From Agapetus fuscipes (taxonomy: Eukaryota; Arthropoda; Insecta; Trichoptera; Glossosomatidae), in assembly GCA_951799405.1 (NCBI GenBank), contig OX637334.1:14384001-14448000 (forward strand): DNA of 64,000 bases, in the 5' to 3' direction. A program made the translations under genes and the position numbers. Each line of letters opens with the position of its first letter. The stretch's first letter is position 1. Below are positions 29,938-40,776 of this stretch, piece after piece. Under the pieces are notes generated by a model, which was given only the letters and a program-made list of their open reading frames with translations, did not search any database and had not been told where the DNA came from.

Positions 29938-30545
29938 GTCGTCATCCGGCTGGGTTGCGAGGGATAAAGCTAACTTATATATTTTGTTATTGGCTGCTAA
30001 GTTACCTTGACCCTTCCCTGGTTTACAGACCAGTACCACAGTATGAAACTTTGCATGAATCTCACCTCGATTGCTTAAATCAAGAATGTATTGAATATAC
30101 AATGGCATTCCTAGAAAGTGATATTGTTTTTATATAAATTTTATGCAACGTTTTGTACTAGGGGCACAGACCATAATTACAATAAACCTGTGACAGGTCT
30201 CGGCAGGTGCATGCATAGAGGCTAAAAAATTTCAGAAAAAATATTTTTCCCTTTTCCTTTATCACAATATGTCAGGAATTGATTAAAGTGCCAAAAATTA
30301 CTTAAATTGAATCATGAATTGAAAGTCCAAACCTGAGTTTCAAGGTTATATGATTTTTTACCAGATGTTGCCTCCTTTATAGGTACATTTGCCTGTATGG
30401 GATGCACGCTCCCGCGTTTAGGTGATTAAGGACCTTAGGAAGCAATAACGTAATATGTAAAATAATATAATAACAAATAGTTGCGGTTAGTATTTTCCTT
30501 AGCAACGCGGCTGGGTGACGTCATTATTTCTCGGCATTTCTATAC
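29938..30545. repeat. Two copies of a CRE/X-box-like dispersed repeat
   Basis: One copy at 29938-30015 (GTCATCCGGCTGGGTTGCGA, ATTTTGTTATTGGCTGCTAA) and one inverted at 30455-30545 (CCTTAGCAACGCGGCTGGGT, GACGTCATT). Related copies are at 3942, 42057, 42864, 48965, 49778 and 59795. Confidence 0.6.
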
Positions 30546-30774
30546 CAACTCCTTTTATTCTTTTCTTGCCTAAAAAAGTACCCTGAAACATGAATTCGGA
30601 AAAAATATTTATTGATTGAAAAAAACTTGAATAACTTTCTTATGATGAAACCAAAGTATGCTCCCATATTTTCTTAAGTACACAGAAATAATTTTTTGAA
30701 CTGCATTCCTTCCTGTTTTGTAAAATTTACTTAAAAACTTAATATTTCAAAAAAGCTGTAAATGAGTAAATATT

Positions 30775-31075
30775 AGTTAATTTATTTTGTGAGCGCTATT
30801 TTTGGGTGAATCACACCATAAAAGCCCTCTGCGAGCTTGATGGTTGCTATGGAACCACCAATTCTCAACCAAAACCCAGTTGTTGTATGCCTGGATGGAC
30901 CTGTGATGACCAGTCTTTGATAAAGGCACATTAATTTTTCAATCCAGAGGCGAACACATTTAAAAATTGAATGAAATTTGTTTTTGTGTTCCGCCGGGAA
31001 CTCAAGTCACAACCTTCCAATTACGAGTCAGTGCGGTAACTACTTGACCACCGATTGGTCATTATCAAGAATTGC
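30775..31075 (-). repeat. SINE-A, minus strand
   Basis: It reads from TTATTTTGTGAGCGCTATTT and GGTGAATCACACC through CCAGTCTTTGATAAAGGCAC to the head: CCGCCGGGAACTCAAGTC (decayed B box) and AACTACTTGACCACCGATTG (A box). Confidence 0.75.
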
Positions 31076-33670
31076 GACAACAAATATGGAAACAAATTGA
31101 TGCTGTTACAGATTTTGCATTATCAAAAGTATTTTGCATGTCGCACATATGCAATAAAATACTTATTAAAATAAGAAATATCAAAATATTTCAACCAAGC
31201 TTATCATAGATAATCTACTTATTGTTGTTTATATTGATTTGTGTAGATAGTAGATAAAAATCAGTACTTTACACCAAATATAAAACGCTATGTGTGAACT
31301 CAACCAAAATATGTAAAGATACTGAAACACTGCATCTAATGAGTGATTTAGTTTCTGTACATTTTTTGTAAATGCTATGGCTGAGTTTAAACGTAAGGTT
31401 GTATACTTGGGTTAAGTATAGAAAATGTGATTTGTTCTAAACAAATGTTATTTTTTTAACAATATACATACATGTTTTACCCTTGTATAAAGAAATGTAC
31501 AAAAAAGAAGCATTGTTAAAGTTATAAAAGAATAAACCTACACAGATCGCAATGAATGTACTTGAAGAGGGAACTAACGGTGGTGAACAACATGTAAAAT
31601 GTTGACAGTGAAATGTGAAGTTAGCTGTGTTGTTTTGATTGTGGCTCTTATTTTATTTAGATAAAAATAAAACATGATTCTCATATCTAAAGCTATAAAT
31701 GGTGGTGTCAGGAAGGTTGTGTTTATAAATGAAGGAGTATTTTGTGAAAGAAAAACAACATGACACCCATTCCTTTAATCAGTTGTCAGCCCCAAATATC
31801 ACAGCAGAGCCCTCACTCTAATGCCGTCTACGTTCATTCAGATCTGTGTATCTCTGCAAATTAGAGTATAGATCCATGTGTTGTGCTGTTAACAAATTGT
31901 AGGTTAGTCGCATTTAAAATTTAAATTGACACCAAAAAAGTTAGAGACAATAATAAATGTAGATTTGTATCACAAAAGACAAACAAGGAAAAACAGCTTT
32001 TTAGTGTATTTAATCTCTAGTACAGAGCCAATCTTAGACTAAGTCTTACCCCTGTATTCACAGCCAATAGGTACTTACATCAGTAGCAGTGCGACGGTTC
32101 CCTAAGGAACCAACATTGGGGTGTTGGTTTCACAATCAACACTATAGATGCCACTTTTCTTATTATAACACAATGGCATTGGCATTTAAAAAGATGACAT
32201 GGCCTGTAGAAAGGTCAATGCTCTGTGATCGGTCCATTTGATTTCCTGCCAGTCTGACACTATCTTAAGCGCTCCCTAGTGCGCCTCCCTACCTTGCTAA
32301 GCTAATTGTCAGTATTTATACAGAAACAGGGTCACATTGTCCCTTAGTATTATTGCTTTGATACGAATGTCACCAGTATGAGTTCTTAAGTGTTAGTAAG
32401 ATTAGTGGATGCGGGTGTAAATGTCTGTATTAAAAAAAAAAAAGCGAAGGCTTAGTTTAGGACTGACTCTAGATAAAACTTTTACAATGTTATTCACACA
32501 AAACATTTAATTTATAGATGATCCATGGATCATTGTTTTTTTTCTGTATGAAGAATTCACTTGAAGAGGCGGATAAGCCATATATTTGCTGGGTGTGAAT
32601 AGCACTGGTAGAATTTATTTAAAAGAAGATATATATTTTTAAAAATGACAAATCTTATATTTTTAGAAAATGAATTTATCTGTAAAACTATAAACTGTTA
32701 TTTTTTTAATCATAAAACAATTGAGTTGTGTTAGATTGGTGATTAAATAATAACTGTTTATTTTCTTGATGTAAACTTCGGATCACTGCATTGTGCCTGG
32801 TATGGATAAGTTAAGCATTAGTTGGAGGATGTATGGGTGTGCGCGCCCATGTTTGGCTTGTGCGTACACACCACAATCATATACTAATACAAGCTCCCTG
32901 GCATGGGTGTATAAGCATACACCCACCCACTAATGCATTAACATTTAACTATGTGACTGGCCTTTTAGTTCATAACTCAATTGATTTTCGGATGAACCTT
33001 TGTTCCCGGTCTATGATAAAACTAGACAATTTTTCACCCAGACATTTACTACTTTTCAATTCTTTTTTTTGAGATTTCCTTGGAATCAAACCCACTACCT
33101 TTTGAAACTTGAATTTGGATTCCTGTGAGAAGCGTAGATACACTAGACCACGGCGATGTGTCAACTATGCAGTGATGTTGAGTATTAGAAACTATAATAT
33201 TTCAGAGCATTCCTTAAATATTGTTGAAAAATTAAATTTTTTGACAATTTTTTCCATTTGTATGCTTTAAAAACTAATTTATTTTCATAGAATTTTATTT
33301 TTCAATAATTTAAACTAACAATCTTAATTTTGCATTTTTCTCTTTTATTTATTTTTTTCTTTTAATTTTATTTATTTTAAGTTAATATTTATTTTTCATA
33401 AGTTGTTGAATAAATTGACAACTTAATTTTTTATGTAACAGGTATATAATTTGTTGTTTTTTGCTATTTTTTACAGATTTATGTATGTAAAAATCCTATA
33501 CAACGGAAGGCAGAACTCTAGATTTTTTTTTTCAAAAATGAAATATAATGTTGATTTCCATAAAATTATTTTTTTAAAAAGAACCCCTGATTGCCACCTT
33601 TGGTTTTATATATGACTCAAATATGTATAAGCCATATTTTTTTGTTTATTTTTTTATTTTGTAGTAGTAG
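31076..33670. other. Gene-free AT-rich stretch with old repeats
   Basis: No coding sequence is supported. A worn minus-strand SINE-A is suggested at about 32985-33165 (GATGAACCTTTGTTCCCGGT, GGAATCAAACCCACTACC). The text at 31560-31690 resembles 47930-48060 (GGAACTAAC, TTGTAAAATGT, GAAGTTGGCTG-like). The rest is featureless to me. Confidence 0.45.
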
Positions 33671-33671
33671 T

Positions 33672-33900
33672 TTTTGTTCATAGGTTGGTATGAGGCTGAC
33701 CACCCATACAGTAAAAATTGGTTCACTCTGCCAATCTCATCTCTGTTTCAAGGCTAGCCAGCAAGAGTTGCAGGGCTTATGTTCATTTGAGATTGGGTTT
33801 TTATGTTGTAAGTCCACATGCGGCATGGGTAAGCGCGAACTTATACATGTCTGTTTGTGGGATTGCATTTAATATGACTCTTGAATGTAATATATCTTTT
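33672..33900 (+). repeat. RTE tail module cut by a 975-bp repeat
   Basis: It runs from GGTTGGTATGAGGCTGACCA to AATATATCTT; the missing end (GTAACTTAGATTAG) is found at 34876 on the far side of the 975-bp element, so that element inserted into this module. Confidence 0.85.
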
Positions 33901-34875
33901 TCTACTCCCATTTGGTAATTTACTAATTACAAAACGGCTAACGCAATCACAATGCCATACATTTCTACACCCGTTGCGTAATATTACATTACGCAACCGG
34001 TAACCGTGTTGAAATGAAAATGTGCGCATGCGCATTGTCAGAATTGGAACCATTTCTTTATTTCAAATGTCAACCTTGATTGGGGGATGAAGACCTGTCA
34101 ATCCAAGATGGCCGCAAGCGATCAGCTGATTAGGCTTCACACAATATTACTGATATTCGGTAGGTAGGAATTACCGTGGTGAAGAGACTTCCAGCCCTGT
34201 TCAGATGAAAATAAATATATTTTATGTGTAGAGTCAAATAAAAATTGTTAATATTGCTAAAATTTATCGAATTTATTTATCGGAATGCTCCAAATAAAGC
34301 TTTCCTTTTTTCAAAGGAAAATAAAAGGCTTGAAAGGAAAACAATACTAAAAATTTCACCGCAAAAAATAAACAAACTCAAAAAGTTACTTGGTTAACAG
34401 GTGAGTATGAGGTTGATCACCTATGCTGTACAAACTTGGTTCACCTGCCAAAACAACTTCAGGGCATATGTTTATTTGAGTTTTGGGTTTGAATGTTTTA
34501 GCTTACATATATGCAGGATGTAAAAGCGCGACCTTATATGTGTCGGCTTGTGGGCATGAATTCAATATGAAACCTAAATATAATTTATCTTTACAACTTA
34601 GGTTAGATTAGATAATCGAAGGGAATGATAAATCACACGTTTTGACAAAGGTAAGGCTTTAATTACTTCAAATGGACGAGTACATTATAATGACTATTAT
34701 TCACTATTTTGTTAATTCTCTCATGGTCGTAGAAAAAGTGTTGTATGCCACTGCACGTAATTAGCCTTTGTAACACTCTTGCTGTCTATTGTGCCATTCG
34801 GCTGCGCCTCATGGCACAAACTAGCACTCGTGTTACAAAGACTATCATTACTAGGCAGTGGCATAAATAACTATT
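33901..34875 (+). mobile_element. 975-bp dispersed element, copy 1
   Basis: Shared with 54205-55177 from TCTACTCCCATTTGGTAATT to GGCATAAATAACTATT. It holds, in order, a hairpin (ACCCGTTGCGTAAT / ATTACGCAACCGG), an exon-like ATGGCCGCAAGCGATCAGCT start with a donor, an internal diverged tail module (34398-34615), and a large terminal hairpin (34748-34865). There are no terminal inverted repeats and no coding region. Both insertions can be placed because each splits a known sequence (a tail module here, a LINE frame at 54205). Confidence 0.8.
34748..34865. repeat. Hairpin, ~45-bp arms
   Basis: TGCCACTGCACGTAATTAGC and CTTTGTAACACTC face GTGTTACAAAGACTATCATT and ACTAGGCAGTGGCA across a GTGCCATTCGGCTGCGCCTC loop that is itself palindromic (GTGCCAT/ATGGCAC). 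It is conserved in the second copy near 55050-55167. Confidence 0.8.
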
Positions 34876-35005
34876 GTAACTTAGATTAGTATGTATAATC
34901 TATATTGAAATTGAACTTTGTAAACTTCAGTTTTTTCTGCTTTATTTTTATACAATCAAAAATGAAAATTTTAGTTTTTGATTCACTTTTCACTGTGTTT
35001 TCAGA

Positions 35006-35165
35006 GGAATGCGGTAAGAATTGTAGGGCTTATGTTCATTTGAGGCTTTGGATTTATTTTGCAAATGCACAAGCAGCATGCGCAAGCGCCCTATGGCATG
35101 TATTTGCTTGTGGCTGTGCATTGTATGAATCTTACTTGTTAATATAACTTTACAACATAGATTAT
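35006..35165 (+). repeat. RTE tail module, diverged 3' part
   Basis: GAATGCGGTAAGAATTGTAG, GGGCTTATGTTCATTTGAGG and GCAAGCGCCC, with an end at TTTACAACATAGATTATAAA. Confidence 0.65.
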
Positions 35166-35328
35166 AAACAAATAGTTTCTTTAACACTTGCCAAAAAATG
35201 TCCATTTTGAAGTTTAGGTTTATTACGAAGGTTTTGTAGTTTCAAATATAGCTTAGTTAGCTTTCAAACAAAACAAGGAATACTTTCGGAATTCCTTTAA
35301 GCTATCTTTAAATTCAGTTGAATTGTTT

Positions 35329-35430
35329 GACTACGGGTGGCATGCATAGATGTCATGAGCAGACTTGCACTCAGTGCGGTTAGCATGAATGCCATACAAG
35401 TTTGAAGACACCTCTGCTGACATTGTAAAT
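35329..35430 (+). repeat. Remnant of the 666-bp piggyBac-type MITE end
   Basis: GGTGGCATGCATAGATGTCA and CAGTGCGGTTAGCATGAATG resemble the terminal GGCTGGCATGCATAGATGTC and CAGTGCGGCTGGCATCTATG of the elements at 55278 and 60812. The other end is not found. Confidence 0.5.
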
Positions 35431-36237
35431 ATAGAGTGTTTAACTACTAATAATGGTACGAAATCAAATATTGTATAAAGAAAGACGGACTTCTTTACTG
35501 AAAGGATTATATTTGCTAAACTTTATTTGAAACTACTCACTTTTAGAGGCCATTTAGATGAGGACAATTTGTAAGTGCTAATTTAAGTCTATTTACATGG
35601 TGTTAGTGTAAAATAACAATGGTATCCTGTCTGTATATGCTGGGACACGCACACACTCTCTACCGCCATTGTCTGTTGAGGCTGATAAAAACCCATTGTT
35701 TGTTTTTGAATAAATCTTTATCAATGTTATATGGTATACAATATCAGTATATTTTTCAATATACAATTTTTAAAGTATAAATTATACTATTTTTGTGTAA
35801 ACTAATACAATAATGTAAAAGTAATCAAATTAAGCCATTTACTATGTGTTTGTGCAGAAAAATATGATTATCTGTTGACGTGGATATAAATTGCCAGTTT
35901 CGGTTGATTGCCTTCTTATTCCTCTGCTAAAAAGCACTAGCGTTGTCAACAGGGTGGTGTTAGAGCAAGCTTATTGGCTGCTTATAAATTTCTTGCGCAG
36001 CCCATTGGTACACGCCATGAAATACAGATCAGCTGTTTTCTTCTATTGCTCACGTGCTGCGTACGGTGTAAGTACGGGCTAACGGCAGTCAATGACGAAC
36101 TATGTAGCAGGCAAGGATTGGCATCCCACTTCTGATTTTCCCACCTTTATACATCCACCTTGTTTTCTGTTTCCCACTCTGTGAGCCACAAGGAAAATAG
36201 TCTTGTAAATTACCGTTACTTTTTCTTTATACATTTG
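35431..36237. other. Gene-free stretch
   Basis: No exon or transposon is recognised. The part at 35890-36110 is less AT-rich than its surroundings but has no long frame or splice structure that I can support. Confidence 0.4.
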
Positions 36238-36605
36238 TCGTATTTAGTTGGTTTCCCAGCTCCCGGGGGGGCTGGTTCTCATTTCTTGTGAAGGCTGAGT
36301 AAACCTTTGAGATCGAACCCTTGCTCTCGGCATGGAATGCAAGCATTCTACCAATTGAGCTATCAACCTTTTTACGAGCTTGATGGTCGTCGCTACAAAG
36401 CGCCAATTCTCAAGCAAGACCCAGTTGCTGTAAGGCTGGATGGACCTTTGGTGACCAGTCATTGGTAAAGGTTTTATGACATTTTCAACCCAGCGAAGAG
36501 CAAATTTGAAAATATAAATGGTATATTTTTGTGCTCCGCCGGGAATCGAACCTCAACCTTCCCATTCAGAGTCCGCAGTGTTACCACTGAGCTACGGACC
36601 GGTCA
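36238..36605 (-). repeat. SINE-B fragment joined to full SINE-A, minus strand
   Basis: 36238-36364 is SINE-B (GGGCTGGTTCTCATTTCTTG, GGAATGCAAGCATTCTACCA, TTGAGCTATC). 36365-36605 is SINE-A (GCGCCAATTCTCAAGCAAGA, CCGCCGGGAATCGAACCTCA, TGAGCTACGGACCGGTC). Their order suggests one inserted beside or into the other. Confidence 0.8.
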
Positions 36606-37104
36606 ATTATGCATTTTTGTTGTAATAAAAAACCAAGCTTACAAACCAGTTATTGGAGATGACCATGTTTGAATATTACTGCCACAAATAAACACACTTA
36701 ATGCAAGTCAATCTTTTATCATTGCATATATTATTTAATAATATATTTTGCCTCATACCATATTGTACACTACTTAATTATCTTTAATTTCTGACATTTG
36801 GGAAAACCAGAATAAAGCTATTTAATCTCGAGTATAAAATACTCAACCATCGTGTACGCAGAACAATCAATGGGTGATACAAAAGCGCCTCAAGTGAATG
36901 TTTGTTGTTTTCATACAGTTTGTTCTGTTGACTCAATGGTTAAGTATTTGTGTAGTGTTTTATACTTAGGGTATTTGTTGAAATAAAAAATATGATGCAG
37001 ATTGATTTTTATATTATGATGCAGAATTTTCCATTGAACAAACTGATAATAAATGCAGTTGTATTTTTGTGGGACAAATCTGTGAACAAAAAAGAGTGTT
37101 ATAG

Positions 37105-37370
37105 CTTTAGTATGATTCATTTTTGTGTGGATAACACCTCAAGTGCCCTTTGTGAGCTTTGTTGTCACTATAGAAAGTGCCAGCTCTAGAAATACACAAT
37201 CACTGTAGCCTGGATGAACTTTTGGTGGCCAGTCTTTAATAAAGTCAGATGAAGTTTTCAACCTTAGCAAAGGGCATAATATAATGTTCTGTGCCGTACG
37301 GTGAATCCAACTCATTAGCTTCTGATCAAGAGTCTGATGCTCTAAGCACTAGACTACAGACTGGTCACAA
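37105..37370 (-). repeat. SINE-A, minus strand, diverged
   Basis: GTGTGGATAACACCTCAAGT, TGGTGGCCAGTCTTTAATAA and the head GTGAATCCAACTCATTAGCT with TAAGCACTAGACTACAGACT. Confidence 0.65.
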
Positions 37371-38449
37371 TCTTAGATTGATTTAATATAAAATTGATGG
37401 CTCAGTGGACAGATGTGTCTATTTGCAGCAGCCGGGAGCGGAGATCAGCTGTCCACCCTGTGGCTAAGGCCAATCCTCCAGTTCTTTGCTCTATATGAAC
37501 CTACTGACAGCTCGATTGGTACAATGCTTGCCTGGAAGCCTGGGAAGGGCAGAGAGTAAGAATAAGAGCGGACCAGGAGGTCAGTGTATCCCATTGGGGT
37601 TTTTTTTTGTGCGCAACAGGTTACCTAGTTATAGTGCACTCTCACAGCTGTCAACACACTGGGAGAAACTCTTTTGTTAAATTTGTAAATCGTATTAAAT
37701 TATACCTTAAAATGTCTACAGGGTGTTACGCCACAACATCAGTACAGCTTTTCGGTACATGAAATGTACAGAAAATGGTACAAGGTCATATCCTCGCTCA
37801 CAGGTGTAGTCGTCAGGCATATACAACCTGGAGCTCTCCAACAGGGTGGGACTGCCTCGAAGCGTTAAGCAGTGATTTGATGTAGGGATTGATTGTTGAG
37901 GATTGTCTGAGGTCCAAGAAAAACCTATTGAGAGGTCACAATCCTCAGTAATGAAGATTACAATGAGAGGAAATAATCCTAAAATAAAATGTAAGTATAT
38001 TTTTATTTTACTGTTGGATTAAAATATGTTTTCTAGCAAAAAGACTGTTGACTGTAATTGGCTTAGTTTTGGTTTAATTATTAATGTTGTATTTGTTTAA
38101 TAAGGTGTAAAATGGAGTCTTCCCTTTCTTTCTAACCTATTTATTTTAAACAATAATGTGTTTCATAAATGTAGTAATAATCATCATTACCTTGTAATAC
38201 TTTGGTTGTTATAAATAAATACATCATTTATACACTTACCTATATATTGTTGAATATTGATATGAATAAAGTGTGGCCATGATAAAAGTTCGCAGGTCAC
38301 CACTTTGGATACTCTCTGATGTTTTATTTTACTTTATTTAGTTTATAATCAATCTATGTTTTAATTTTCGTTTTAAAGTTAAACTTTGCACCTAAAATTT
38401 CTGTAACTTTAATTCAAACGCTATTCCGCGAAGGGTGACCAGAACCTCT
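37371..38449. other. Gene-free stretch, possibly another SINE at 37385-37690
   Basis: TGATGGCTCAGTGGACAGAT looks A-box-like and GACAGCTCGATTGGTACAAT may belong to a second tRNA-like unit, but no clear B box follows. The rest is AT-rich and unrecognised. Confidence 0.35.
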
Positions 38450-38700
38450 GCAGAATTACCTTCACTTCTTCCTATCAATGCATACCTCCCTCAACTCCTA
38501 TCATATCTTTTTCATACATTTCATTTTTGTATGTCCCATTCTTTCACAATTTCAGCAATGTGATCAAGCCACACTTTTCAGTTTCTTCTTTTACTTTTTT
38601 TCTTTCACATTTTCTCTGTAAATACGCTTAGTCAGTCTTTCATCATGTAAGTTTTTCACATGTCCAAATCAACTCATCACATTATTTTGTACCGTTACTT
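38450..38700 (-). pseudogene. RTE LINE C-terminal fragment, heavily decayed
   Basis: On the minus strand DERLTKRIYRENVKEK is followed, in shifted frames, by text matching KVWLDHIAEIVKEWDIQ-like family sequence. It is oriented head to head with the plus-strand copy that starts at 38745. Confidence 0.55.
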
Positions 38701-39167
38701 ACACATCTTTTTTCTGCTTGCATTTCTTATTTACTTACACATATAATATGAATTTAGAATAAATGGAAGGAACGTTGATGTGGTAAATGAGTTTGTATAC
38801 TAGGGAAGTAAGTTTGAAAAAGATGGAAAAATGTCAGGTGAACTTGAAAGAAGAATAATGAAAGGCAGGTGTGTACTGGGTGTTACCGCTAGTTTCGCCA
38901 AAAATCAATACATATCTAAAAATGCTCGACTGGCGGTATACGATGGCATACTTATACCCACCTTGATGTGGAACTGAAGCCTGGACGGTGAATGAAAGTA
39001 AAATAAGTAAAGTCCATACTGTTGAAATGATAGGGTGAGGAATGATTTTGTAAGAGAAGAATGTGATGCGAGAGAAAGTGTGAAAGTTAAGATTAAAAGA
39101 AGTTTGTTAAGATGGTTTGGGCATATGGAGAGAATGAATGATGAAAGAGTGACAAAGAAAGTATCTG

Positions 39168-39225
39168 AGTTTTATCTGTTGCTGTGGTCTCCACGGCAAC
39201 AGATCCCGGAAAGCATCACTCCAGC
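39168..39225. other. 58-bp insert with 14-bp target duplication and hairpin
   Basis: It is flanked by AAAGAAAGTATCTG on both sides (39154-39167 and 39226-39239); the parent LINE has this site once. The insert contains the hairpin CTGTTGCTGTGG / CCACGGCAACAG. The long duplication suggests LINE-driven insertion of a small RNA or fragment; I do not recognise the RNA. Confidence 0.6.
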
Positions 39226-39342
39226 AAAGAAAGTATCTGTTGCAAGAATAGATGGATGTCGTGGTAGAGGAAGACCGAAAAAAGGTATGGATGGACCAAA
39301 TTTCCGAAATAGCGAATGAATGGAATATCCAGAGTCATAATT

Positions 39343-39590
39343 CCTTGACTTATAGGTTGGTATGAGGCTGACCACCCATACTGTAAAAAATGGTTCACTT
39401 TGCCAATGTCACCCCTGTTTCAGGGAATGTTGGCAAGAGTTGCAGGGCTTATGTTCATTTGAGGTTTGGATTTTATTTGTAAGTACACAATAAGCATTTG
39501 TAAGCGCGAACTACACGTGTTTGTTTGTGGGCATACATCTGAGAGCTTTGAATGAATATATCCTTGCAACTTAGATTATAGATAATAAAA
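39343..39590 (+). repeat. RTE tail module inserted in the RTE LINE
   Basis: It starts TCCTTGACTTATAGGTTGGT and ends CTTGCAACTTAGATTATAG, flanked by ATAAT on both sides. The LINE sequence resumes directly (AGGAGAGCCTGTATGAAGAA). Confidence 0.88.
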
Positions 39591-39796
39591 GGAGAGCCTG
39601 TATGAAGAAGGTTATGACTCTGGAGGAAATGAAAGAAGTAGTAAGGACAGAAAGAAATGGCGGTTGATCTGTGATGTTGGCAGCTAGGATTTTTTAAATT
39701 AGAATTTGTTTTTCTGTTTAGTTTTTGATGTCCATACATATTATTATTTGTTGATTTTAAAAATTGTAATTTGTTGTGTATGTTCCTTGTCTTATA

Positions 39797-40041
39797 GGTT
39801 GGTATGCGGCTGACCACTCATGCTGTAGAAAATGGTTCACTTTGCCAATGTCACCCCTGTTTCAGGGAAAGTCGGCAGGAGTTGCAGGGTGTATGGCCGT
39901 TTGGGATATAAAAAGAATATAAAAACCTGAATCCCAAATGGCCATACACCCTGCAACTCCTGCCGACCTTCCCTGACACAGGGGTGACATTGGCAAAATG
40001 AACCATTTTCTACAGCATGAGTGGTCAGCCTCATACCAATT
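39797..40041. repeat. Fold-back of a tail module, ~110-bp arms
   Basis: The left arm GGTTGGTATGCGGCTGACCA...TTTGGGAT (to 39907) is followed after a 23-base loop by ATCCCAAATGGCCATACACC...GGTCAGCCTCATACCAAT (39931-40041). The arms are almost perfectly complementary, so a transcript would form a long hairpin. Confidence 0.9.
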
Positions 40042-40157
40042 GTATTTGTTAAAAATGTTCATTTCTCAAAAAGATTGAATGTGCAGATAGCGGACTTTGG
40101 CAGCAGAGGACTCAATTGATGTTGATTATAATTTCAAGAAGAAGTGTTGTGTCCATC

Positions 40158-40391
40158 ATAATTATTTGTTACAATCTTGTATGGAATGTTCCACCTAAAA
40201 TGGTCCATACTGTATTTCATACCACTTACATAAATATAATTATTTGTTACAATCTTGTATGGAATGTTCCACCTAAAATGGTCCATACTGTATTTCATAC
40301 CACTTACATAAATATAATTATTTGTTACAATCTTGTATGGAATGTTCCACCTAAAATGGTCCATACTGTATTTCATACCACTTACATAAAT
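40158..40391 (+). repeat. Minisatellite, three 78-bp units
   Basis: ATAATTATTTGTTACAATCT recurs at 40158, 40236, 40314 and (edge) 40392. The units look identical. 78 is a multiple of three, which opens meaningless frames on both strands. Confidence 0.95.
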
Positions 40392-40776
40392 ATAATTATT
40401 ACTTACTCATTGCTTTTTTATTTAGCTCTTATGTATTATATATACCTACCTATATCTTTCATGTTGATTTAAATTTGTAATAAAACATAATCTCTTGTAC
40501 TCTCAAGCCATACACATCATTGAAGTATATTATTCATATACAAATATTATTATTTTATTGAATACCTACATACGAATCTAAAAATTTCATTTCTAATACA
40601 AAATAATAACTATTTTGTCCACTGCAAGGTCAACATCTCAGTACAAAACTTGTTTGTGTTTTTATCAAGTTTTTTTATTTAAATTGTCTTAGCAAAACTT
40701 TACAACGGTAAAAAGTGTCTGCAGATCAAACTTAACTAAAAATTCCAGTGGTTTATCTTGAAAATTTAGTGTTTAA

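Larger units (their letters stand above)
38745..39790 (+). pseudogene. RTE LINE 3' part with stops, a small insert and a tail-module insert
   Basis: It starts at the equivalent of EFRINGMNVDVVNEFVY (with a TAG where the intact copy has LGSK) and runs to CKDRKKWRLICDVGS-like text at about 39680. It has a deletion around 39028, a 58-bp insert at 39168-39225 and a complete tail module at 39343-39590. The 3' UTR continues to 39790 and then folds back. Frames encode KIKRSLLRWFGHMERMND and GCRGRGRPKKGMDG. Confidence 0.85.

Noticed and set aside
40116..40472. 118-codon plus-strand and 80-codon minus-strand frames
   Set aside because: Both come from three identical 78-bp units; no domain, codon bias or splice context.
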